DNA of 12,978 nucleotides from Bacillota bacterium. Lineage in GTDB: Bacteria; Bacillota; Clostridia; Clostridiales; Clostridiaceae. A program made the position numbers and the translations under genes. Shown here one piece after another: positions 1-4,567 of the stretch. The DNA lies in the NCBI GenBank assembly GCA_023440105.1, contig JAEXSY010000071.1, forward strand, positions 1-12,978, written 5' to 3'. The notes below the pieces were generated by a model. That model worked only from the letters and a program-made list of their open reading frames with translations. It had not been told where the DNA came from and did no database searches. How positions within the stretch are numbered: position 1 is the stretch's first letter; every line of letters starts with the position of its first letter.

Positions 1-359
1 CTATTGGAGACTCCAAGGAAATGCAGAAGGCTATTGAAATGCTGGATGAGGTAAAGGAGAGCATAATAAATGCATATGAGTTATAAACAGGGCTTTCGAG
101 AGCTAGCATCTCACATCTTATGGATGCAGAGAGCTGGTTTAATGCCAAGAAAGCTGTGGAGCTGGGGTTTGCAGATAAAATAATGTTTTCTGATGAAAAA
201 GATGATGAAGAGATAGAAGCAGTTATGTTTTCAAGACAGGCTGTTACTAATTCTCTTTTATCAATATTAAGCAAGAATAATCTAACTGATGATAATGACT
301 CAGAAAAGAAAATACCTTTTAACCATTTAGAAAAAAGATTAAACCTTTTAAAAAATTAA
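1..359 (+). pseudogene. ClpP-type phage head maturation protease, 3' part, interrupted by in-frame TAA
   Basis: This is the C-terminal part of a ClpP-family serine protease of the kind encoded just upstream of HK97-type capsid genes, where it processes the capsid protein during head maturation. One reading frame runs from position 3 to the stop at 357-359, but a TAA at 84-86 interrupts it after the residues INAYEL. Downstream the same frame resumes with family-typical sequence: TGLSRASISHLMDAESWFNA, then AVELGFADKI, then a C-terminal tail ending EKRLNLLKN. From memory of relatives, the residue at the stop is usually lysine, so a single AAA to TAA change explains the break. The truncated product would lack the MDAESW region, which corresponds to the acidic member of the catalytic triad, so it is probably inactive. 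ATG at 120 has no ribosome binding site, so a separate downstream product is unlikely. The serine and histidine region lies left of the window. A sequencing error or stop readthrough remains possible. Confidence 0.85.
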
Positions 360-374
360 GGAGGAAGATATTTT

Positions 375-1568
375 ATGAGTAAAATTTTAGAGCTATACGA
401 GAAACGTACAAGTACCTGGGAGGCTGCTAAGGCTATCCTGGAAAGCAAGAGAGATAAGGACGGATTTGTATCTGCCGAGGATGCTGCTGTATATGAAAAG
501 ATGGAAGCGGATGTAGTCAATATAGGTAAGGAGATAGGAAGGCTTGAAAGACAGACTGCCATGGACGCAGAGCTGGCCAAGGCCACAACTACACCTATCC
601 TTACTACCCCTGTTAAGTTTGCTGAAGAAAAAACAGGAAGAGCAAGTGAAGTCTATAAGCAGGCCTTCTGGAATAAGATGAGGAACAGAAGCTATGCCGA
701 TGTCAGTAATGCACTTCAAGTTGGCGTTGATTCAGAAGGAGGATTTTTGGCGCCGGATGAGTACGAAAAACAGCTTATAGATGGCCTTGAAGAGGAAAAT
801 ATAATGAGATCTATGGCTACAGTTATAAGCACCTCCAGTGGAGACAGGAAGATTCCTGTGGTTTCATCTAAAGGCAGTGCATCCTGGGTAGATGAAGAAG
901 CAGCTATCCCAGAGAGTGATGACTCCTTTGGACAGCTTACCTTAGGAGCATATAAGTGTGCTACTCTTATAAAGGTATCCAATGAGCTACTAAATGATAG
1001 TGCTTTTAACCTTGAAAGCTATATTTCATCACAATTTGCAAGACGTATAGGAGCTAAAGAGGAAGAAGCATTCCTTATCGGAGACGGTACAGGAAAACCT
1101 ACAGGTTTGTTTACTGATAACGGTGGACAAACTAATACTACCAGCAGTAGCTCTTCTAATATAACATTTGATAATGTTATGGATTTATATTACGCTCTAA
1201 AGGCTCCTTACAGAAAGAAGGGAGTATTCCTTTGTAATGAGTCTACTGTTAAAGCTCTCAGAAAGCTTAAAGACAATAATCAACAATACCTCTGGAGTCC
1301 TGCTATAGCACCAGGTCAGCCGGATACTATCCTTGGTAGACCTATAAAGACATCTGCTTTTATTCCGACAATTGCAGCAGGAGCAAAGGTTCTTGCCTTT
1401 GGAGACTATAGTTTTTACTGGATAGCAGATAGGCAGGGAAGACACTTTAGAAGGCTTGGAGAGCTATTTGCAGTAACAGACCAGACAGGCTTCCTTGCTA
1501 CTGAAAGAGTAGATGGAAAGCTTATACTTCCAGAAGCAGTACAGCTTCTTAGTATGGCCAGTGCTTAA
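375..1568 (+). CDS. HK97-fold major capsid protein
   Basis: The 397-residue product is the size expected for an uncleaved HK97-type major capsid protein with a built-in scaffolding (delta) domain. Residues 1 to about 75 are charged and probably helical or coiled-coil, followed by a Thr/Pro-rich linker and the start of the core. Family hallmarks are the N-arm segment DSEGGFLAPDEYEKQLI near residues 119-135, the strand-rich region with SWVDEEAAIPESD near 170-185, and GDGTGKPTGLF near 236-247. The protein forms the icosahedral shell. The start is well supported by AAGGAGG at 358-364. It sits 15 bases after the protease pseudogene, the usual protease-capsid order. The delta domain is normally removed by that protease, so loss of the protease would be expected to block maturation. 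The stop codon lies inside a predicted terminator stem. Confidence 0.95.
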   Translation: MSKILELYEKRTSTWEAAKAILESKRDKDGFVSAEDAAVYEKMEADVVNIGKEIGRLERQTAMDAELAKATTTPILTTPVKFAEEKTGRASEVYKQAFWNKMRNRSYADVSNALQVGVDSEGGFLAPDEYEKQLIDGLEEENIMRSMATVISTSSGDRKIPVVSSKGSASWVDEEAAIPESDDSFGQLTLGAYKCATLIKVSNELLNDSAFNLESYISSQFARRIGAKEEEAFLIGDGTGKPTGLFTDNGGQTNTTSSSSSNITFDNVMDLYYALKAPYRKKGVFLCNESTVKALRKLKDNNQQYLWSPAIAPGQPDTILGRPIKTSAFIPTIAAGAKVLAFGDYSFYWIADRQGRHFRRLGELFAVTDQTGFLATERVDGKLILPEAVQLLSMASA

Positions 1569-1592
1569 TTATTAAGTACAGGGCTATTTTTT
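1555..1592 (+). terminator. Probable Rho-independent terminator overlapping the end of the capsid gene
   Basis: The stem pairs TGGCC (1555-1559) and GTGCTTAA (1561-1568) with TTAAGTAC (1572-1579) and GG-CTA (1581-1586). It has one A-A mismatch, one bulged G at 1583, two G-U pairs and a TTA loop. Six T residues follow at 1587-1592. The capsid stop codon (1566-1568) is within the left arm. The structure would cap an abundant capsid transcript or partly insulate the genes downstream. The mismatch and bulge make it a moderate rather than a certain call. Confidence 0.55.
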
Positions 1593-1601
1593 ATGTTCTT
1601 A

Positions 1602-1638
1602 ATTAGGAAGGTCAGTATAATTTACTGGCTTTCCTAAT
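1602..1638 (+). other. Long inverted repeat / 16-bp RNA hairpin between capsid gene and accessory gene
   Basis: ATTAGGAAGGTCAGTA (1602-1617) pairs along its full length with TACTGGCTTTCCTAAT (1623-1638). Two of the 16 pairs are G-U wobbles, and the loop is TAATT. No T-tract follows on either strand, so it does not look like a standard intrinsic terminator. The two G-U pairs would be mismatches in a DNA cruciform but not in + strand RNA, which favours a role as RNA structure, for example an RNase processing site or a 3' end stabiliser for the capsid mRNA. Function is inferred only. Confidence 0.6.
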
Positions 1639-1644
1639 CTATAA

Positions 1645-1673
1645 TTGATAATAGTAATAATATTCTTTATAAT
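1645..1673 (+). promoter_or_regulatory. Sigma-A-type promoter for the small membrane protein gene
   Basis: TTGATA at 1645-1650 matches the -35 consensus at five of six bases, and TATAAT at 1668-1673 matches the -10 consensus at all six. The spacer is the optimal 17 bp. Transcription would start near 1680, giving a leader of roughly 54 bases before the ATG at 1734. A vegetative promoter inside a late structural operon suggests expression independent of the lytic programme. Surrounding DNA is AT-rich, so chance matches are possible, but matching both boxes at optimal spacing is uncommon. Confidence 0.68.
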
Positions 1674-1677
1674 TAAG

Positions 1678-1706
1678 TTGACAATAAAGTTTAAATTGAG
1701 TAATAG
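1678..1706 (+). promoter_or_regulatory. Possible second, overlapping promoter
   Basis: A perfect -35 hexamer, TTGACA, lies at 1678-1683. The only hexamer at 17-bp spacing is TAATAG (1701-1706), which matches the -10 consensus at three of six positions. If used, transcription would begin near 1713, just before the ribosome binding site at 1721-1725. It is much weaker on paper than the promoter ending at 1673. Confidence 0.25.
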
Positions 1707-1733
1707 ATAAATTCGAATTTGGAGGTACGTTTT

Positions 1734-1892
1734 ATGGAAAAAGCAATAATATCGTCACTTGTAGCTATCATTTTAGGCTACTTAGGCTCGGCATTTGGAT
1801 ATGAACTAATGAACTGGCCTCAACTTGGGCCAATTCTGGCGATTGTTGTAATGGGGTCTGCAATTATTACCTCCTTGGAAAAGAAAAAGTAA
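1734..1892 (+). CDS. Small two-helix membrane protein, putative moron gene
   Basis: This 52-residue protein starts at ATG 1734 behind a good GGAGG at 1721-1725. I do not recognise its family. Two hydrophobic segments are visible: about residues 4-22 (IISSLVAIILGYLGSAFGY) and 32-47 (GPILAIVVMGSAIITS). They are separated by a short polar turn, ELMNWPQ. The protein ends in a basic tail, EKKK, so a helical hairpin in the host inner membrane with both ends cytoplasmic is likely by the positive-inside rule. It lies between the capsid and connector genes, where phages of this type normally have no gene, and it has its own promoter and a downstream terminator. That suggests an accessory gene possibly expressed from a prophage, for example for superinfection exclusion or host modification. 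A holin or toxin role is conceivable but unsupported. The coding call is fairly secure; the function is unknown. Confidence 0.75.
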   Translation: MEKAIISSLVAIILGYLGSAFGYELMNWPQLGPILAIVVMGSAIITSLEKKK

Positions 1893-1991
1893 TAGATTGC
1901 CAAATTTCAGTTTATCAGTAATTATGATGCAATATATTTATGTCGCAATTCAGATACATATTGCAAATTATAAATCTAATAGAATTAATAT

Positions 1992-2029
1992 AAGAGAAGA
2001 ATCTGTTTTCGGGTTGCTTCTCTTTTTTT
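1992..2029 (+). terminator. Rho-independent terminator after the small membrane protein gene
   Basis: AAGAGAAG (1992-1999) pairs perfectly with CTTCTCTT (2017-2024). An inner AATC/GGTT helix (2000-2003 with 2012-2015) is set off by a bulged G at 2016. The run of T continues to 2029. It ends 26 bases before the ribosome binding site of the connector gene. Late transcription coming from the capsid side would have to read through it. The roughly 100 bases between 1893 and 1991 are AT-rich and hold no gene that I can support. Confidence 0.8.
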
Positions 2030-2055
2030 ATGCCCTTTTTTTATACTCTATTTTT

Positions 2056-2071
2056 GGAGGTGTTTCAAATA
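2056..2071 (+). promoter_or_regulatory. Ribosome binding site of the connector gene, facing ATA instead of ATG
   Basis: A strong TTTGGAGGTG Shine-Dalgarno (core GGAGG, 2056-2060) is followed after 8 bases by ATA at 2069-2071. This is in frame with the connector protein and exactly where its ATG would be expected. The other in-frame candidates are worse. ATG at 2030 lies in the terminator T-run without a Shine-Dalgarno, TTG at 2054 and GTG at 2060 overlap the Shine-Dalgarno itself, and there is no ATG further downstream in the gene. Confidence 0.7.
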
Positions 2072-2344
2072 TACACAGATATTGATGAAGTAAAATTATA
2101 CTTACGCCTTGACACCTCGGAGGAGGATGACCTGCTTTTTTCACTTATACAATCGGCTGAGGAGCTATGCCAGGATATTATAAGAATTAATCTAAATGAT
2201 TTTGAAATTGTACCTGAGGTAATCAAAACAGCTGTTCTTTATGCAGTAGCTTATCTTTATGAAAACAGGGAGCAGGCTGATTTCAGTGATTTAATAAACA
2301 CATTGAAGAATCTGCTATTTGGAGTAAGAGAGGAAGCATTCTAA
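2069..2344 (+). CDS. Phage gp6-like head-tail connector protein (non-ATG start or damaged start)
   Basis: Counted from ATA 2069, the product is 91 residues. It matches small all-helical head-tail connectors (gp6-like/QLRG type) that form a ring below the portal. Visible features are the N-terminal DIDEVKLYLRLD with an acidic EEDD turn, a helix with LLFSLIQSAEELCQ, the segment PEVIKTAVLYAVAYLYENRE and the C-terminal LLFGVREEAF. The protein contains no internal methionine. By position the start should be 2069, but the codon is ATA, which bacteria use very inefficiently. A G to A change at 2071 would explain this. Extending the frame to ATG 2030 adds MPFFYTLFLEVFQ, which is just translated terminator and Shine-Dalgarno sequence. 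The stop overlaps the next ATG as TAATG, so poor translation here could also lower head closure protein. Confidence 0.85.
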   Translation: MYTDIDEVKLYLRLDTSEEDDLLFSLIQSAEELCQDIIRINLNDFEIVPEVIKTAVLYAVAYLYENREQADFSDLINTLKNLLFGVREEAF

Positions 2345-2658
2345 TGAAAATAGGTAGAATGCGATACAGGATAGATATACAGGAATTTTCTATATCAAAA
2401 AATTCTAATGGATTTCCGATTAAGAGCTGGAATGTAGTATGTACTGTGTGGGCTGATATTGTTCCTGTATCTGGTAAGGAGATATTAAGCTCAGGACAGA
2501 TAATCTCTGAGGTTACGGATAAGATATATATTCGTTATAGGACTGGTATTAACACTGATATGAGAGTAAGGCATGAGAATAATTATTACAATATTACTTC
2601 AGTTTTAGGAGATAAAAGATCGGGAATGCTGACTTTAATGGTGAAGCGTTTGGAATAA
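2344..2658 (+). CDS. Phage head closure (head-tail adaptor) protein
   Basis: This 104-residue protein resembles the SPP1 gp16-like head closure family, a small beta-barrel that seals the connector after DNA packaging and docks the tail. Typical signs are the N-terminal MKIGRMRYRIDIQEF, a WADI strand after an N-GFPIKSWN turn, a central region with the conserved SSGQIISE segment, and a C-terminal strand run ending GMLTLMVKRLE. Length is normal for the family. It begins at the A shared with the previous stop (TAATG), showing translational coupling, and lies in the standard order connector, closure, gp10-like, tail terminator. Confidence 0.9.
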   Translation: MKIGRMRYRIDIQEFSISKNSNGFPIKSWNVVCTVWADIVPVSGKEILSSGQIISEVTDKIYIRYRTGINTDMRVRHENNYYNITSVLGDKRSGMLTLMVKRLE

Positions 2659-2673
2659 AGGAGTGTGATACTT

Positions 2674-2997
2674 ATGGCTGGATTTACCTGCGACCTGGAT
2701 GCGGATAAAATACTCGGTGGACTTATGAATATGGCTGACTCTATTAGAGCATATAAACCTGTTACGAATAAAGATGGGGACATAGTAGGAAGAATAAAGT
2801 TTCATGGAAATGATGCTTCTAAGAAATCTAAGGGAGGTCAGAGCTTTGACAGAACCAACTGGATTAAGGCCTTTAGAATAGAATATGGTACCAGTAATGA
2901 AAGGGCAGAACCTTTTGTAAGTCCTGCAATTCTTAGAAGCGAGGGAGAAATAAGAAAAGCCATGGAGGCTGTGTTTGAAGAAAGGGTAAAGCCATGA
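2674..2997 (+). CDS. HK97 gp10-like head-tail/neck protein, possibly shortened
   Basis: The start is ATG 2674, with AAAGGAG at 2657-2663 ten bases upstream; an upstream in-frame GTG at 2665 is too close to the Shine-Dalgarno. The 107-residue product has the family's C-terminal signature: DIVGRIKFHG, then KAFRIEYGTS near residues 68-77, then AEPFVSPAI. This family acts at the head-tail junction or in tail completion. The N-terminus (CDLDADKILGGLMNMADSI) joins directly to AYKPVTNKDGDIVG. In relatives known to me, about 40 more residues of helical sequence containing a THR-GLY-type turn usually lie between such parts, so an in-frame internal deletion near 2740 is possible. A naturally short member is the alternative. 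The end overlaps the next gene by ATGA. Confidence 0.8.
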   Translation: MAGFTCDLDADKILGGLMNMADSIRAYKPVTNKDGDIVGRIKFHGNDASKKSKGGQSFDRTNWIKAFRIEYGTSNERAEPFVSPAILRSEGEIRKAMEAVFEERVKP

Positions 2998-3347
2998 ATA
3001 TTAACCCTTTAATTGAAAGCATGTTTAATGGTTTTACTGTTGATGGAATTGATATCCCGATAGCTTATCAGCTGAATGAGGAGAAAAGAGATATTTTTCT
3101 TACTTACTATACAAGAATTGAAAGACCTGAAGAGTTTGCTGATGACCTTCCAATTCTGGAAGGAACCTATGGGACAATCAATATTTATTCAAAGCTTGAT
3201 TTTAAGCTTTTATTAAAAGAAGTAAAAAGAATATTAAAGAAAAATGGATTCACAGTTACAGATAGCGGCCCGGAAGATTTTGAGGAGGACACCGGCTTTT
3301 ATCATATACCTGTGAATTTTTATATTGAAAGCGAGGTTGATTATTAA
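2994..3347 (+). CDS. Tail terminator / tail completion protein
   Basis: The 117-residue product fits small tail terminator proteins (SPP1 gp17-like, DUF3168-type folds), which cap the growing tail tube and bind the neck. The sequence has the alternating strand and helix pattern of this fold: an N-terminal helix (NPLIESMFNGF), a strand with IFLTYYTRIE, a central strand (GTINIYSK), a helix (FKLLLKEVKRILKKNGF) and a final strand (YHIPVNFYIESEV). Position between the gp10-like gene and the major tail protein is the standard one. Translation is coupled to the upstream gene through the ATGA overlap at 2994-2997 and to the major tail gene through TAATG. Confidence 0.8.
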   Translation: MNINPLIESMFNGFTVDGIDIPIAYQLNEEKRDIFLTYYTRIERPEEFADDLPILEGTYGTINIYSKLDFKLLLKEVKRILKKNGFTVTDSGPEDFEEDTGFYHIPVNFYIESEVDY

Positions 3348-3937
3348 TGGCAAGAATAGGATTAAGATATTTCAGGCATGCTCCATTAACAAATGAGGCT
3401 GCTACCTATGATGAATCTAAATACGGTGAAAAAGGCACACTGGCAGGAGCTATAGAATGTAAGGTGTCTCTGGATATAGCAGAAGCAGAGCTATATGCCG
3501 ATGATGTTTTGAAAGAAAAAGCATCAGTAGTTAAGAAAGGTACAATAACTCTTGGCATTGATGAGGATGATGATGCTAAAATGGGAGCTTTATTAGGACA
3601 GACATCTACAGATTTAACTATTGAAGGAGAAGAAGGGGTAAAGGAATATACTCAGAAAGTTGATGATACTCCTGTAGCACAGGGTTTTGGACATGTTGTT
3701 CCTAAAATGGTAAACAGTAAAAGACTGTATAAGGTTGAGTTCTTTCCAAAGGTATTGTTTAAACCTTATACTGTTGATGCTAAAACTAAGGGAGATTCCT
3801 TAGAATTCACTACTCCATCAATTGAAGGTACGATCATGCCCATGAATGATGGAACCTGGGAAAAGCATGCAACATTCAGCAGTGAGACTAGTGCCAAAAC
3901 TTACCTTGATTCATTATTTAAACAGGCTGGTGCTTAA
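3347..3937 (+). CDS. Major tail protein (phi13 family type)
   Basis: This 196-residue protein would form the stacked hexamer rings of the tail tube. It shows phi13-type major tail features: an N-terminal IGLRYFRHAPL, an acidic strand region AEAELYADD near residues 45-53, KKGTITLGIDEDDD near 63-76, and a second half with KRLYKVEFFPKV followed by EGTIMP. Its length is typical. It is coupled to the tail terminator gene by TAATG at 3345-3349 and is followed by a strong AAGGAGG for the tail chaperone gene. High expression is expected, and translational coupling plus strong neighbouring Shine-Dalgarno sequences fit that. Confidence 0.92.
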   Translation: MARIGLRYFRHAPLTNEAATYDESKYGEKGTLAGAIECKVSLDIAEAELYADDVLKEKASVVKKGTITLGIDEDDDAKMGALLGQTSTDLTIEGEEGVKEYTQKVDDTPVAQGFGHVVPKMVNSKRLYKVEFFPKVLFKPYTVDAKTKGDSLEFTTPSIEGTIMPMNDGTWEKHATFSSETSAKTYLDSLFKQAGA

Positions 3938-3951
3938 GGAGGTAGATAGGG

Positions 3952-4302
3952 ATGATTGACAGGCTTATTTATGTTGAAACAGAAAAAGAGAAGTATCCCA
4001 TGATTTTTAATTTTAATGTTCTTGAGGCTATTCAGGAAGAGTATGGTTCCTTTATAAAATGGGACGAGCTAATAGAGAATGATCAGGAGCCAAATTTCAA
4101 GGCATTAAAGTTTGGATTAAGGGAAGCTATTAATGAAGGTATTGATATGGAGAATGAAGGCCTGGAGATAAAAAGGCCTTTAGTTACTGATAAGCAGGTA
4201 GGAAGAATTTTAACTGAGATAGGTTTCCGTAATGCTGCTGGGGTTATAAAAACAGCTGTTGTAGCAGGTTCTAACGGAGGAGATCAGGAAGAAAAAAACT
4301 AG
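3952..4302 (+). CDS. Tail assembly chaperone, short form (gpG-like)
   Basis: The zero-frame product is 116 residues and ends at TAG 4300-4302. It matches the first tail assembly chaperone of Gram-positive siphoviruses, located as always between the major tail and tape measure genes. It is acidic and mainly helical, with FNVLEAIQEEYGS near residues 22-34 and a C-terminal region with TDKQVGRILTEIG. Such proteins coat the tape measure and recruit major tail protein during assembly and are absent from the finished virion. The start has AAGGAGG at 3936-3942. The last sense codons contain an A AAA AAC slippery site, so a minority of ribosomes should continue into the longer form. Confidence 0.88.
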   Translation: MIDRLIYVETEKEKYPMIFNFNVLEAIQEEYGSFIKWDELIENDQEPNFKALKFGLREAINEGIDMENEGLEIKRPLVTDKQVGRILTEIGFRNAAGVIKTAVVAGSNGGDQEEKN

Positions 4303-4511
4303 AGACCCATGAGGAGATTATTATTGACTTCTCATGGGTTTTATTTGTGGGGAAAACTCTCCTTGGATTTACCGAAAAGGAAGTAGGGAGGATGACCCTG
4401 TCCAAGTGGAGTGATTTATTCAACCATTATAAGAAATTTTATAACTTCAGGATTAAGAACTGTGTTTTTGTAGTCAGGGAAGAGAATTCAGAGGAATGGA
4501 TAAAGGATTAG
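3952..4511 (+). CDS. Tail assembly chaperone, frameshifted long form (gpGT-like)
   Basis: After -1 slippage at 4293-4299 the ribosome bypasses the TAG and reads a further 70 codons, beginning LETHEEIIIDFSW and ending EEWIKD, with the stop at 4509-4511. The fused product is 186 residues. The extension has features of the T part in Gram-positive phages: a strand-helix start, GKTLLGFTEKEVGRMTLSKW, then a helical segment LFNHYKKFYNF. The extension frame has no start codon with a ribosome binding site at its beginning, which supports expression by frameshift only. The T part is thought to bind major tail protein while the G part lines the tape measure. A 56-base gap with no gene separates it from the tape measure gene. 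Confidence 0.88.
4293..4339 (+). promoter_or_regulatory. Programmed -1 ribosomal frameshift signal with stimulatory stem-loop
   Basis: The heptamer A AAA AAC (4293-4299) is in the correct phase (X XXY YYZ) relative to the zero frame and immediately precedes the TAG stop. After a 5-base spacer (TAGAG), ACCCATGAGGAG (4305-4316) pairs with CTTCTCATGGGT (4328-4339). This forms a 12-bp stem with one G-U pair and an 11-base loop, ATTATTATTGA. Slippery heptamer, spacing and stem together make a textbook cassette. This kind of frameshift is well established between the two tail chaperone frames of dsDNA tailed phages and sets the G to GT ratio. Confidence 0.92.
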
Positions 4512-4567
4512 AATTTGAAATTAGTGCTAAGAAATTTAGATTAAAGCATAGAGAGAGGTGATTCTTC

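Noticed and set aside
84..86. Stop codon reassignment (TAA read as an amino acid) in this phage
   Set aside because: TAA is the natural stop of the capsid, connector, Dit and several other genes here at sensible family lengths, so the code is standard.
120..359. Treating the 79 codons after the protease stop as a separate gene
   Set aside because: ATG 120 has no Shine-Dalgarno and the frame is continuous with the protease frame upstream of the TAA, so this is the broken gene's tail.
1929..1966. Inverted repeat TGCAATAT / ATATTGCA after the small membrane protein gene
   Set aside because: The stem is only 8 bp with a loop of about 22 bases in very AT-rich DNA and no T-run follows; it is likely chance.
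1897..2085. A 62-codon open frame after the small membrane protein gene
   Set aside because: It starts at a TTG without a ribosome binding site, runs through the terminator stem and T-run, and its product is a chance hydrophobic sequence.
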